A program made the translations under genes and the position numbers. This document shows, piece after piece, positions 45,684 to 54,968 of a DNA stretch of 64,000 nucleotides (position 1 is the stretch's first letter; each line of letters starts with the position of its first letter). This DNA comes from Nocardioides flavescens. GTDB lineage: Bacteria; Actinomycetota; Actinomycetes; Propionibacteriales; Nocardioidaceae. The notes below the pieces were generated by a model. The model was not told the origin of the DNA, ran no database searches, and saw only the letters and a list, made by a program, of their open reading frames with translations. The stretch is taken from assembly GCF_009823805.1 (NCBI RefSeq), contig NZ_WUEK01000017.1:1-64000 (forward strand), written 5' to 3'.

Positions 45684-46860
45684 GGCCTACGTCTACGACG
45701 CGATCCGCACCCCCCGAGCCCGGGTACGCCGCGACGGCGGCACGCTCGCCGGGGTGCCGGCGTACGACCTGCTGGCGGGGCTCCTGCGCGAGCTGTCGGC
45801 GCGCGGCGTGCCGGCCGAGGCCGTCGACGACGTCGTCATGGGCGTCAGCACCACCGTCGGCGAGCAGGCCGGCGACCTCGCCCGGGTCGCGGTCATGCGG
45901 GCCGGGTGGCCCGACGAGGTGCCCGCCGGGGTCGTGTCGCGGATGTGCTGCTCGGGGCTCGACGCCCTGGCCGGCGGCGCCGCGCAGGTGCGCTCGGGGA
46001 TGGCCGAGATGGTCGTCGTGGGTGGCGCCGAGTCGATGTCGCGGGTGCCGATGCTGAGCGACAAGCCGGCGTTCGCGCTCGATGCCGACCTGGGGGACGC
46101 GACCGGGTTCGTCACGATCGGCGTCTCGGCCGACCTGACCGCCCACCGCCACGGCTTCTCGCGCACCGAGCTCGACGCCTTCGCGGTGCGCTCGCACACC
46201 CGGGCCGCCGAGGCGCGGTGGGACTGCGTCGTGCCGGTCGAGGTCGACGGCGAGGTGCTGCTCAAGGCCGACGAGGGCGCGCGCCCCGACACCACGCTCG
46301 AGGGGCTGGCCGCGATGCCGACGCTCTTCGGCGACGACCCGCTGTGGGCGCGCGTCGAGGCGCGCTTCCCCGGCACGACCCGCCCGCCCGAGGGGCTGCA
46401 CACCGTGGCCACCGCGCCGCAGATGTGCGACGGCGCCTCGGCGGCGGTCATCGGCTCGCTCGCCGCGGGCGAACTGCTCGGCCGCGCGCCGCTGGCGCGG
46501 GTCGCCGCGTGGGCCCACACCGCCGTCCGCTCGCCCGGGCTCGACGGCACCCTCGAGGCCGCGCGCACGGTCATGCAGCGCGCCGGCATCGGCGTCGAGG
46601 ACCTCGCGGTCGCCGAGCTCAACGAGTCGTTCTCCGTCTCGCCGCTGCTGCTCCAGCGCGACCTCGGCCTGCCCGACGACATCGTCAACGCCCAGGGCGG
46701 CGCCGTCGCGCTCGGCCACCCGCTCGGCGCCAGCGGCGGCATCCTGCTCGCCCACGCCACCGAGCTGCTGCGCCGCAACGGCGGCGGGTGGGGGCTGCTC
46801 GTCATCCCCGCCGCGCTCGGCGTCGCGATGGCCGTGGTGATCGAGGGCCTGCCGGGCTGA
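45676..46860 (+). CDS. Thiolase family protein lacking the C-terminal Cys motif
   Basis: The 394-residue protein has the thiolase nucleophile C91 in SRMCCSGLDA, the NESF motif (315-318; usual NEAF) and the histidine H347 in VALGHPLGASGG. The second catalytic cysteine, normally in a CxGGG-type motif near the C-terminus, is missing: the segment reads LLVIPAALGVAMAV (373-386). Such an enzyme may have altered activity, for example acyl transfer, hydrolysis or a scaffold role. It follows acyl-CoA synthetase copy 3. Confidence 0.85.
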   Translation: MSEAYVYDAIRTPRARVRRDGGTLAGVPAYDLLAGLLRELSARGVPAEAVDDVVMGVSTTVGEQAGDLARVAVMRAGWPDEVPAGVVSRMCCSGLDALAGGAAQVRSGMAEMVVVGGAESMSRVPMLSDKPAFALDADLGDATGFVTIGVSADLTAHRHGFSRTELDAFAVRSHTRAAEARWDCVVPVEVDGEVLLKADEGARPDTTLEGLAAMPTLFGDDPLWARVEARFPGTTRPPEGLHTVATAPQMCDGASAAVIGSLAAGELLGRAPLARVAAWAHTAVRSPGLDGTLEAARTVMQRAGIGVEDLAVAELNESFSVSPLLLQRDLGLPDDIVNAQGGAVALGHPLGASGGILLAHATELLRRNGGGWGLLVIPAALGVAMAVVIEGLPG

Positions 46861-46897
46861 GAGCTCAGCTCCGTCGTACGTCGAACCGAGGAGGACC

Positions 46898-47920
46898 ATG
46901 GCGTTCCGCGCCGTCCAGTGGGCCACCGGTGCCATGGGCACCGCCTGCCTGCGCAGCATGCTCGACCACCCGGGGGTCGAGGTGGTCGGCTGCTACGTCT
47001 ACAGCGCCGCCAAGGCCGGCCGCGACGTCGGCGAGCTCGCCGGGCGCGAGGCGATCGGCGTGCTGTCGACCGACTCCGTCGACGAGATCGTGGCGCTGCG
47101 CCCCGACGTGGTGGTGCACGCCGGGCGGATCGGGCCCTACGGCAGCCACGACCCCGAGATCCTGCGGCTGCTGGAGGCGGGGGTCAACGTGCTCTCGCTC
47201 AACGGCTACAGCGACCCCGCGTGGCACGTCGGCGAACGCCTCGACGCGCTGCGCGACGCGGGGGAGCGCGGCGGCGCGACGCTGATGGGGGCGGGGCTCA
47301 ACCCCGGGTTCCTCGGCGAGCAGCTCGCCGTCGTCGTCAGCGGCCTCACCAACCGGGTCGACCACGTCGAGCTCGTCGAGCACGCCGACAGCCGCGCGAT
47401 CCGCGACCCGGCGTACCTCTTCGGCGCGCTGGGGTTCGGCGCCGACCCGAGCGCTCCGCCGCCGGCCGCGCCGGCGCTGGACGGGATGTTCTCCGAGGTG
47501 GTCGCGGCGCTCGCCGAGCGGCTGAGCATCGAGCTCGACGCGATCGAGCCCGACCACCTGCTGCACGCCGCCCCGGAGGACGTCGAGCTGCGCGCGGGCA
47601 CGGTCGCCGCGGGCACGGTCAGCCACCTCAACTGGCGCTGGCACGGCGTCGCCGCGGGCACGCGCCGCATCACGCTGTCGATCCACTGGTACGTCGAGAC
47701 GAGCCACCTCGACGATCCCGAGCCGCCGCTGTGGACGGTGCACGTGACCGGCCACCCCGGCGTACGCGTCCACCTCGAGCTCGAGAAGCACCCCGACGAC
47801 ACCACCCGGATGCCGGCGGAGCCCTACGCCGTCGGCGCCTCGGTGGTCAACGCGATCCCGCACGTCGTCGCCGCCGACCCGGGGGTCGCGCTGCGGCCCG
47901 CCGTGACCCCTGCCTGGTGA
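46898..47920 (+). CDS. Dihydrodipicolinate reductase-like oxidoreductase
   Basis: The 340-residue protein begins with a Rossmann motif (VQWATGAMGTACLRSML) followed by VEVVGCYVYSAAKAGRDVGELAG, as in DapB-like and 2,4-diaminopentanoate dehydrogenase-like proteins. The middle GAGLNPGFLGEQLAVVVSG is typical of the catabolic branch of this family. The substrate is unknown; true DapB is about 250 residues and lacks this extension. GAGGAGG precedes the ATG. Confidence 0.78.
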   Translation: MAFRAVQWATGAMGTACLRSMLDHPGVEVVGCYVYSAAKAGRDVGELAGREAIGVLSTDSVDEIVALRPDVVVHAGRIGPYGSHDPEILRLLEAGVNVLSLNGYSDPAWHVGERLDALRDAGERGGATLMGAGLNPGFLGEQLAVVVSGLTNRVDHVELVEHADSRAIRDPAYLFGALGFGADPSAPPPAAPALDGMFSEVVAALAERLSIELDAIEPDHLLHAAPEDVELRAGTVAAGTVSHLNWRWHGVAAGTRRITLSIHWYVETSHLDDPEPPLWTVHVTGHPGVRVHLELEKHPDDTTRMPAEPYAVGASVVNAIPHVVAADPGVALRPAVTPAW

Positions 47921-47930
47921 GGAGCCACCG

Positions 47931-48908
47931 ATGACCGCCCTGGACCCCACCCTCGACGCCGACGCGGTCGACGCCGAGGCCGCCCGCAAGGACACCGTCG
48001 GCTGGAGCCGGCTGGGCTACGAGATGCGTGAGCCCACCTGGGACAACGCCGACCTGGTCCACGTCGCCGGCCGCACCGTCGTCGTCACCGGAGCGACCGC
48101 CGGCCTCGGCCTGGCCACCGCCGAACGCCTCGTCACCCTCGGCGCCCACGTCGTCCTCGTCTCGCGCGACGCGGCCAAGCTCGAGCGCGTCGCCGCCGAG
48201 ATCGAGTCGCACACCGGCCGCCCGGTGAAGGCGTGGGTGCAGTGCGACCTCGGCTCGCTCGCCTCGGTGCGCGCCGCCGCGGCCGAGCTGCTCGAGCGCC
48301 TCGACGAGATCCACGTGCTGGTCAACAACGCCGGCATCCTCATCCACGAGCACCTCATGACCGAGGACGGCTTCGAGAAGGTCTGGGCGACCAACCTCCT
48401 CGGCCCCTACCTGCTCACCGAGCTGCTGATGGACCGCCTGGTCGCGAGCGCCCCGGCGCGGGTGATCGAGGTGACCTCGGGCGGGATGTACTCCCAGCGC
48501 ATCGACGTCGTCGACCACCAGACGCTGGAGCAGGAGTACGACGGCCGCGCGGTCTACTCCCGCACCAAGCGCGGCCAAGTGATCCTCACCGAGCTGCGCG
48601 CCGAGCAGCACCGCGACTCCGGCGTCGTCTTCCACTCCATGCACCCCGGCTGGGCGGCCACCCCCGGCGTCTACGACTCGATCCCCGACTTCGCCGCGAA
48701 GTTCGAGGACGTCCTGCGCACCCCCGCCCAAGGCGCCGACACCATCGTTTGGCTCGCTGCTGCTGATGAGCCCGCTAGGTCGTCCGGGCTCCTGTGGCAG
48801 GACCGGCGGGCTCGGGAGACGCACCGGGACGAGTCGACGAAGGAGACGGCGGAGGAGCGGGCGCGGCTGATCGAGCTGCTACGTGAGCAGTCGCAACCGA
48901 TCAGCTGA
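47931..48908 (+). CDS. Short-chain dehydrogenase/reductase
   Basis: The 325-residue SDR has the cofactor motif TGATAGLG, NNAG (VLVNNAGILI), a serine in EVTSGGMYS and the catalytic YSRTK. The N-terminal 45-residue extension and the HSMHPGWAATPGV segment resemble retinol-dehydrogenase/WW-oxidoreductase-like SDRs. It probably oxidises or reduces a hydroxyl/keto group on the pathway's substrate. It is the last gene before the accessory island. Confidence 0.88.
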   Translation: MTALDPTLDADAVDAEAARKDTVGWSRLGYEMREPTWDNADLVHVAGRTVVVTGATAGLGLATAERLVTLGAHVVLVSRDAAKLERVAAEIESHTGRPVKAWVQCDLGSLASVRAAAAELLERLDEIHVLVNNAGILIHEHLMTEDGFEKVWATNLLGPYLLTELLMDRLVASAPARVIEVTSGGMYSQRIDVVDHQTLEQEYDGRAVYSRTKRGQVILTELRAEQHRDSGVVFHSMHPGWAATPGVYDSIPDFAAKFEDVLRTPAQGADTIVWLAAADEPARSSGLLWQDRRARETHRDESTKETAEERARLIELLREQSQPIS

Positions 48909-49130
48909 ACCTTGCTCGCGCTACACCACACCGCTGGCCGAGCAGCGAGCCCTGGCGAGCGTCGTCGAGACCACCTTCGCCTCTCGACTCGCAGTGGGCG
49001 CTGTCCGGTTCGAATGGGCCACAGTCGGCCGGCCCAAGGGCAACCGGGCCGTGCTCTGATCTGTCCTGGTCCACACTGTTGGACGAGAGCCACGGCTGAC
49101 TTTGGTGATCGGCCGCATCCAGCGCTGGAG

Positions 49131-49687
49131 ATGACTGTGGACGACATCCGCGTCTCGAAGCGACTGTCGCTCGCGCTCCGCCACCAACCAGGGTCGGTCG
49201 GCGTCGAGCTCGACCGCGAGGGATGGGTCGATGTCAGCGTGCTCCTGGACGCATTGGCAGCCCACGGCACCACGCTGTCCCGCGTCGACCTGGCTCGCGT
49301 CGTCGAGGAGAGCGACAAGCAGCGCTTCGAGTGGGACGTCGAGGCTGATCGCATTCGTGCCCGCCAGGGCCACAGCGCGACGTGGACCTCGGCCTGGAGC
49401 CGGCGGTGCCACCGGCGGTCCTCTTCCACGGCACGCCGGTCCGCAACGTCGACTCGATCCTGCGTGACGGGCTCGAACGCCGTCGACGCCACCACGTCCA
49501 CCTGTCAGCCGACGAGGACACGGCCCACCGGGTCGGCTCGCGTCGCGGCGAGCACGTCGTACTGCGGGTCGATGCATCAGCGATGGACGCTATGGGCCAC
49601 GAGTTCTGGACGAGCTCGAACGGTGTCTGGCTCACCGACGCCGTCCCGCCGGCGTATCTCAGCGTCATAGATGAGGACCTCCGCTGA
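49131..49687 (+). pseudogene. kptA: RNA 2'-phosphotransferase (Tpt1/KptA), frameshifted
   Basis: KptA removes a splice-junction-type 2'-phosphate using NAD+. The first part reads VSKRLSLALRHQPGSVGVEL and DREGWVDVSVLLDAL in one frame. Near 49377-49382 the frame changes, and the rest continues as VDLGLEPAVPPAVLFHGT and FWTSSNGVWLTDAVPPAYL in the next frame. The span is 557 bases, one short of 186 codons, as expected for a single-base deletion. Either the gene is inactive or the base was lost in sequencing. Confidence 0.85.
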
Positions 49688-49850
49688 GGCCGTACCAAAG
49701 TCCTCAGGCAGCGGCTCCTGCCAGTCCGACGACCGAGCAACTAGAGGCCTTGCGGCCTTGCTGCGCGGCGCGTCCATCCGCCGCTTGTCAGCCTGAGGTG
49801 GCCTCCGACGAAGATGCGGCGATCGGTGAACCGTCACTGCTCCGCTCGCA

Positions 49851-50663
49851 CTACTGAGAACGTCCACCGACATCGGACGGAGGTTCCTGATCTACAGCGA
49901 GCCGCATGCCAGCAAGGACAGCCACCCGCGCGGGCGTCGGGTCGGTCCCTTGCATACGAGTTACCAAGTCGGCATCCGTGCGGGCGGCCACAACGCCGAT
50001 GGCCAGCAACTCCGGGTCAATCAAGGGCACCGAGGAAACGAATCTCTCCCACCGCCAGGTGTCGTACACCTGCGCCGCGCGGACGGTCTCGTCGGAGAGT
50101 TCAATGACGCGGTCTAACGCCGCGGCTGCCTCCGCGATCATTCCCTCTGACGCCGCGACCGCGAACGCCGACACAGCGCGCGCAGGCGCGCCCAACGCGG
50201 TCCAGCCAGCGCTGGGTCCGTCATTGAACTGCAATCCGGCATCCCAACCGGATCGCGAGTTCTCGCGTACCAGTTCTTGTAATGCGTAGGCCCGAATCAA
50301 CGACGACATAGCGGGGCTAGGGGGCCCGATGGTCGAACCGCCCTCCTGTACTTGTCGCGGTTCCCAAACGCCGCCCGACGCCATGCCCACAACCCATGCC
50401 TCGGGTGCTGCTGCCGCCTCAAAGAAAGCCGCGGCTTGTGCGAGCCGCTCACTCGCTGCGGTTGGCTCGACCACTGCAAGCAGCGTTGCAGCATCTGTCA
50501 GCGTCGTGGCTAGCATCAATCGGTCTTCGTCGGTCGCGTCGGCTCGCTCGGCGCGCGGTGACTCGAAGTCGTCCGCATAGGCAGCAAGACTGAAGCCAAC
50601 TTGACCGACGGCTTGCGCATCGACACCCAGCGCACGGAACCAGTCTGTCGGCGTTTCGCTCAC
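49851..50663 (-). CDS. Hypothetical helical protein paired with the ART-like gene
   Basis: The 270-residue protein is Ala-rich and predicted to be almost entirely helical (repeat-like helices such as LTDAATLLAVVEPTAASERLAQAAAFFEAA). No domain is recognised. Its GTG overlaps the stop of the upstream gene (GTGA), so the two products are made together, a layout often seen for toxin-immunity or effector-partner pairs. Codon usage is less G/C-biased than in the backbone. Confidence 0.6.
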   Translation of the reverse strand: MSETPTDWFRALGVDAQAVGQVGFSLAAYADDFESPRAERADATDEDRLMLATTLTDAATLLAVVEPTAASERLAQAAAFFEAAAAPEAWVVGMASGGVWEPRQVQEGGSTIGPPSPAMSSLIRAYALQELVRENSRSGWDAGLQFNDGPSAGWTALGAPARAVSAFAVAASEGMIAEAAAALDRVIELSDETVRAAQVYDTWRWERFVSSVPLIDPELLAIGVVAARTDADLVTRMQGTDPTPARVAVLAGMRLAVDQEPPSDVGGRSQ

Positions 50664-51280
50664 AAGACCTCCCTGATAGCGGCATGCCCATCTGGTGCAA
50701 CGAAACGGGGGTTGAGCCACTGCTGAACGGGTCTCGCGCGACGAGCCTTCGAGCCTGGGGGTCGGGCGGTCAAGTCCCAGCGCTCGAGCCAGGCCAGCTG
50801 AGTTGTCGGTACCTGAATCTTCGCGGTCACCTCGCCCTGCCCGTGGAACCGTCGGAAAGGGGCGTACTGGTTGAGGTCTCTGACCTCCTCCGCGAAGCTC
50901 TGTAGCGCGACGTCCGAATGAGGAAGCACGGGTACCCAACCGGCGAAGATGTGTCCATCCGTCGTGTAGTTGCGCGTCGCATATGTCAATGCTGTTCGCT
51001 GCGCTGACACGACGCGGTTGGTGCCATAGCCACGCGCACGCGCGGTTCTCATCCGCACTCCAGCGGTGAGAGAGATGAACGGCGTCGTGCTGTGGACAGC
51101 ACTGTAGTTGTCCAGATGATCCTCCAGCGCCTGGTCGGTAAGTTTTGCGGCTACTTGAGTAGGAGTAATGGTCTTCGCGTTGCGCCACCACTCACAGATC
51201 AGGCCCCTTTCAAGCAAGAGGTCCACAGCTTCAGCATCCGTTAGTCCGCTGACGCCCTTGCGAAACCACTGAAACCACAT
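50660..51280 (-). CDS. Possible ADP-ribosyltransferase-fold protein
   Basis: The 206-residue protein has features that recall enterotoxin-type ADP-ribosyltransferases: STTPFISL (64-71), like the STS-type motif; an Ala/Tyr helix ending in GHIFAGWV (109-116); and HGQGEVTAKIQV, placing Q148-x-E150 where the (E/Q)xE motif would be. The N-terminal arginine cannot be placed with certainty. This assignment is tentative. It is translated together with the helical protein downstream and follows the CBASS genes on the same strand, 217 bases away. Confidence 0.4.
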   Translation of the reverse strand: MWFQWFRKGVSGLTDAEAVDLLLERGLICEWWRNAKTITPTQVAAKLTDQALEDHLDNYSAVHSTTPFISLTAGVRMRTARARGYGTNRVVSAQRTALTYATRNYTTDGHIFAGWVPVLPHSDVALQSFAEEVRDLNQYAPFRRFHGQGEVTAKIQVPTTQLAWLERWDLTARPPGSKARRARPVQQWLNPRFVAPDGHAAIREVL

Positions 51281-51384
51281 GGTGCACGACTATGGCAGAC
51301 CGCCGCGAGCCGAGGGCACCTTCCCGCAATTGGCCGTTTTTTGGTCGAATGAGGGATGAAGCGTCATACCGCCGCCTGCCGGCC

Positions 51385-51404
51385 GCACGGATCTGCCGAG
51401 ATCC
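51385..51404. repeat. GCACGGATCTGCCG repeat, copy 1
   Basis: GCACGGATCTGCCG followed by AGATCCG forms a short hairpin (CGGATCT, loop GCCG, AGATCCG). Matching copies occur at 56551, 59660 and 60652, each between gene modules of the island. Confidence 0.6.
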
Positions 51405-51497
51405 GGATGTCGCCAGACGCGTCACTCCGGCCCAGAGTGACGCGCCGGCGCACCCACCACGGCTGGACGGTTGAGGCTCCTGGTTTCGGGTTCCGAC

Positions 51498-52865
51498 TCA
51501 GACGATGCGGACCTCGTGATGGTCGCTGGCGACCACTACGCCGTTCTTCACCACGTACGCCTCGACGTAGTGCACGCCCGGGTACCGCGTCGACTCGCGG
51601 TGCTCGTTTCGGTTCACGCTGCCGTGGTGAAAGATCCTGCCGCGCAGTTGACCGACCTTCTCGGCTGCGGCTCCGCGGTTGCGGACCTTCCACCACACCT
51701 CGTAGTCGCCGGGAACGTCGGTGGTCAGCCGGAACTTCAGGTTGTGACCCGGCCGCACGACCCGGGCCTTGCGAAGGGACCGGTCACGGAGGTGTCCGAC
51801 GATGAACGCGTCAATGCGTGCGTAGTGGCGGCGGTTGATCGTCGCCTTGTCCTCGATGAAGTCTTCGTCGGGTGCAGGGACCGCGAGCGCCTTGCTCTGC
51901 ATGCCGCCCGAGGCGGTCAGTGCCCGCTTGCTGATGATGGAGGCCCGCTGGTCGTTGACCACGCTGGCAGCGAACTCCGGACCGAACAGCTTCTGCCAGG
52001 TGGCGACGGCCTCGTCCGGGTCGGAGGCCTGCAGGTCGAGGGCTTCGCGAGCCCAAACGGCGTAGTCGTGGACCTTGCGCTTGAACGTCTGGTACTTCGC
52101 TTCTTCCCATCTGTGGTTGAAGCTGGTTCCCGGGCACGACGGATCGTGAATCAGCGGCATCTCGTTATGGGCGGAGAGCCGGTCGTCGAGGTCTTCGAGC
52201 ATCGCGACCAGGGCATTGGGCAGGTCATCGTATTCGTCGCTGCCGTCAGTCCACACGCTTTCCCCGAAAAGCACGGTCAAGATCACCGACGGGCAGTCGA
52301 AGGTGTCCTTGAAGTCGCGCAGCCACTTGAACAGACGGATCACCCGACGCAGCTGGCCGTTGGCCAGGTCGTCGCGCTCCCGCATCCAGTCGGTAAATCC
52401 GAGCGGGTTGGTTTCCTCGAACTTGTTCTCGTCGAAGACCATGATGACCTGGGTGCCGTCGTCGAGGGTGACGCACGGGACGACGTCGACGTGGCAGAAG
52501 TTTGCGTACTGGATCCGGATGCATCGGTTCTTCCGAATGAGCATATTCGTGTAGGTCGAGTTGCGGCGGTAGGCACCGCGAACCTGCTTCAGGTACTCGC
52601 GCGGGTCGTACTCCCACTCAGGCACCGGGCTCAGGTGTAGCAGGAAGTCGGCGTCGAACTCGTCGTTCTCGCCAACCGGCTCGATGATCGTTCGGTGCGC
52701 CCAGGAGCCTTGCGGTAGGTGTTCCTTGTAGAGCGGACCGACCTCTTCGTCGTCCTGGAACGCCTTCACGATCTTTTCGACACGTTCGTCTAGCAGGTTG
52801 AGCTTGTGCGGCTTCAGGTTGACCGTGGAGACCAGGAACGCGTGGAAGTGGGCGTCGAAGTCCAT
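51498..52865 (-). CDS. cdnD: CBASS CD-NTase with AGS-C sensor domain
   Basis: The 455-residue protein is a cGAS/DncV-like nucleotidyltransferase that makes a cyclic oligonucleotide signal on phage infection. The active site has the GS motif QGSWAHRT (G53-S54) followed by D71 and D73 in FDADFLLHL and the third Asp D127 in CHVDVVPCV. Residues about 371-455 form an AGS-C domain, the predicted sensor typical of one CD-NTase group. It starts one base after the Cap5 stop. The gene symbol follows clade naming and is tentative. Confidence 0.88.
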   Translation of the reverse strand: MDFDAHFHAFLVSTVNLKPHKLNLLDERVEKIVKAFQDDEEVGPLYKEHLPQGSWAHRTIIEPVGENDEFDADFLLHLSPVPEWEYDPREYLKQVRGAYRRNSTYTNMLIRKNRCIRIQYANFCHVDVVPCVTLDDGTQVIMVFDENKFEETNPLGFTDWMRERDDLANGQLRRVIRLFKWLRDFKDTFDCPSVILTVLFGESVWTDGSDEYDDLPNALVAMLEDLDDRLSAHNEMPLIHDPSCPGTSFNHRWEEAKYQTFKRKVHDYAVWAREALDLQASDPDEAVATWQKLFGPEFAASVVNDQRASIISKRALTASGGMQSKALAVPAPDEDFIEDKATINRRHYARIDAFIVGHLRDRSLRKARVVRPGHNLKFRLTTDVPGDYEVWWKVRNRGAAAEKVGQLRGRIFHHGSVNRNEHRESTRYPGVHYVEAYVVKNGVVVASDHHEVRIV

Positions 52866-52866
52866 C

Positions 52867-54036
52867 TCAAACCTCCAGCGCTACGGTGTAGCCCTGCTGC
52901 GTGCGGTCGTAGGTGACGAGTGTCGGGCGCAGCGCATCGGACTTCAGGGACCGGCCCAGTTCGATCGCGCCGGCCAGCGGTAGCGCACCCAAGACGTGCA
53001 GCCGCTTGATGTGCTTGTGGGTGGTCTCGAGATCGGTGAAGAAGCCTCGGAGTGCGGCGACGAACCGGGCGAGGACCTCGGCGCCGGCGAAGACGTCCTC
53101 TGCCGGTCCAGTGTCGGGGCTGATAGTCCACCGAGCAGCGTCGTGCAGCTCTGCGGGCAGGTCGGTGACGGGGGTCGTTCCCGACAGGTTCGTGATCAGG
53201 ACCGCGTCCTCGTACAGGCCGGCGTCCAGATTCTGCCCGGCTGACGGATCGGGGTCGTGGGTGACCGTGAAGTCGGTCGCAGCGGTCGAGTCGGGCCACT
53301 GCCAGTCGTCGGTGCTGCGGTGCCGCTGGTAGATGTCCGCGGGGATGCCGTCGTTGAGCTTCCAGCCAAGGTAGATGAGCAACGGCAGCCGAGCGATCGC
53401 GAAGACGCTCACGTGGTCAATGTCGCCGCTGGCGATGCCAGGCATCACCCGGGTCTCCAGCGCCGCGTCGATGCGACGGGTGGCGGTCCGGTAGTAGGTC
53501 TCCTCGAGCGGGTACTCGCCGTCAACCTGGAGCAAGTCGATCTCCACACCCTGCCGGTCGTAGGCCTCTACGAAGAATGGGAACCGGCCGGCGCAGCGGA
53601 TGACGGCTTCCGCCGCGGCCTTGCGAGGAAGTTGCATGACGTCGCCGCGGATGGTGCCGGCGAGCCGCACGATCGCGGTACGGCTGTCGCGCAGCAGCCC
53701 GGTCTGCGTCTTGATATCAGTTTCGTGCTTGCGCTTGAGGTCGCGCAGTAGGTCAACGTCGAGAATGCCTTCCACGCGCTTCTTGTCGATCTCGGTGTGG
53801 CACAGCGAGCAGGCGAGCATGAGGTTGTCGATGTCGTCGCGGTCCTCGACCGGCATCGGATGTTCTCCGCGGGCCGAGTTAGCCGAGTCTTCCCGCCCGA
53901 CGATGTGGGCGCGTTCGCCGAGAGGCACCTCGACAGCGCTCAGGGCCCCTTCGAGCAGGTACGCCTTGCACAACGTGCAGCGTCCGCCGGCGCGTACCCA
54001 GAGGGTTCGCCGTTCAAGTTCGCTCACGCTGACCAC
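52867..54036 (-). CDS. cap5: CBASS effector Cap5 (HNH-SAVED)
   Basis: The 389-residue protein has an N-terminal HNH nuclease and a C-terminal SAVED domain. Zinc cysteines are C20-x2-C23 and C76-x2-C79; the catalytic histidine is H44 in ERAHIVGRED, with N71 in DDIDNLMLACSLCH. The SAVED part (about 170-389) binds the cyclic nucleotide and triggers DNA degradation and cell death. AGAAGGT precedes the GTG start. Together with the CD-NTase it forms a minimal two-gene CBASS; no Cap2/Cap3 genes are present. Confidence 0.9.
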   Translation of the reverse strand: MVSVSELERRTLWVRAGGRCTLCKAYLLEGALSAVEVPLGERAHIVGREDSANSARGEHPMPVEDRDDIDNLMLACSLCHTEIDKKRVEGILDVDLLRDLKRKHETDIKTQTGLLRDSRTAIVRLAGTIRGDVMQLPRKAAAEAVIRCAGRFPFFVEAYDRQGVEIDLLQVDGEYPLEETYYRTATRRIDAALETRVMPGIASGDIDHVSVFAIARLPLLIYLGWKLNDGIPADIYQRHRSTDDWQWPDSTAATDFTVTHDPDPSAGQNLDAGLYEDAVLITNLSGTTPVTDLPAELHDAARWTISPDTGPAEDVFAGAEVLARFVAALRGFFTDLETTHKHIKRLHVLGALPLAGAIELGRSLKSDALRPTLVTYDRTQQGYTVALEV

Positions 54037-54470
54037 ACCTTCTACGCCGGCGACACCCTGTCGGTGCCGTCGAGTTCGACGGTCTCAGACGGTGCCGAGA
54101 AACGGGCCTCGGGCACTCAGCTCGACAGAAGGCCCGTCTTCACCACATGTGGTTCATCGTGTCCCGCGAGCCACTACATGTTGTGGCGACACGCCGGTCA
54201 TACGAACACATGATCGAAAGATCCTGCTTGGCGGTTGTCGCGGGTCACTGAGAAGGCTCGGCATCAATCTTGGCGCACCACGTGGACCGGTTATCTGGAA
54301 TGCTTCAACGCCGTGCGGACCAAGCGGCGCGATCGTAGAGTTGAGCAGTGCGCGTGTCAGAGCTCGAGCGCTCGGCGACGCTCGGGGTGGTCCTGCTAGA
54401 AAGCACGTTCCTAGCTCGCACGAGTCCGCTGTAGCGCAGGCTGGGTAGGTCGGCGCACGACAATGACACG
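54037..54470. other. Gene-free interval upstream of CBASS
   Basis: These 434 bases hold the promoter side of the CBASS operon and of the rightward hypothetical gene. Short frames here have no recognisable features or ribosome binding sites. Composition is mixed, and no repeat or RNA gene was found. Confidence 0.5.
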
Positions 54471-54968
54471 GTGACCGACACATCGACCGCTGCCCTCGTC
54501 GCTGCATCTGGCGGAGTTGGCGCGTTTCTTGGCGCGAGCCTGACGACCTACTTCAACATCCGGACCCAGGACAGGACGCACCGTCGCGAGCAACTGCTTC
54601 GTGATGCAGAGGTACTAGGCCCGATCCGCGAGTACCTTGAGATCCTAATCAACCCCGAGCGGCTTGCCGTCAACGCACCGGCTGATGACCAAGAGGCCAA
54701 GGCCTTCTATGAGCGACTGATTTCACGGCGAGACCTACACCTAGCCGCGATGAACGTCATGGCATCAGGTCACCCGGACGCCAACGTCCGGGCGGTCGCC
54801 AAGGAGTTCGCAAATGAACTCTTCAATGCCGGCCACAGCGCCGGCTGGGTGCTGCGCGATCCACTGCCAGTTGGCCGTCTCCGAGACGCTGCTATCCAAG
54901 ACCATCAGAACGCCCTCGAGTTGCTCGACGAGCTTCACCATCTCTCCACCGCCTACGGCGACAAGTAG
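54471..54968 (+). CDS. Hypothetical membrane-anchored protein
   Basis: The 165-residue protein has an N-terminal hydrophobic helix (AALVAASGGVGAFLGASLTTYF) followed by a cytoplasmic helical region with charged heptads (THRREQLLRDAEVLGPIREYLEIL). No family is recognised. It starts with GTG just after a GACAAT -10-like sequence. It lies alone between the CBASS genes and other accessory genes. Confidence 0.6.
   Translation: MTDTSTAALVAASGGVGAFLGASLTTYFNIRTQDRTHRREQLLRDAEVLGPIREYLEILINPERLAVNAPADDQEAKAFYERLISRRDLHLAAMNVMASGHPDANVRAVAKEFANELFNAGHSAGWVLRDPLPVGRLRDAAIQDHQNALELLDELHHLSTAYGDK

Noticed and set aside
48912..49130. N-terminal extension of kptA
   Set aside because: The frame is open upstream, but KptA similarity starts near the ATG at 49131, and the extension lacks any conserved pattern.
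54037..54470. tRNA or structured RNA in the gap upstream of CBASS
   Set aside because: I found no cloverleaf, T-loop (GTTCRANNC) or conserved riboswitch core here.
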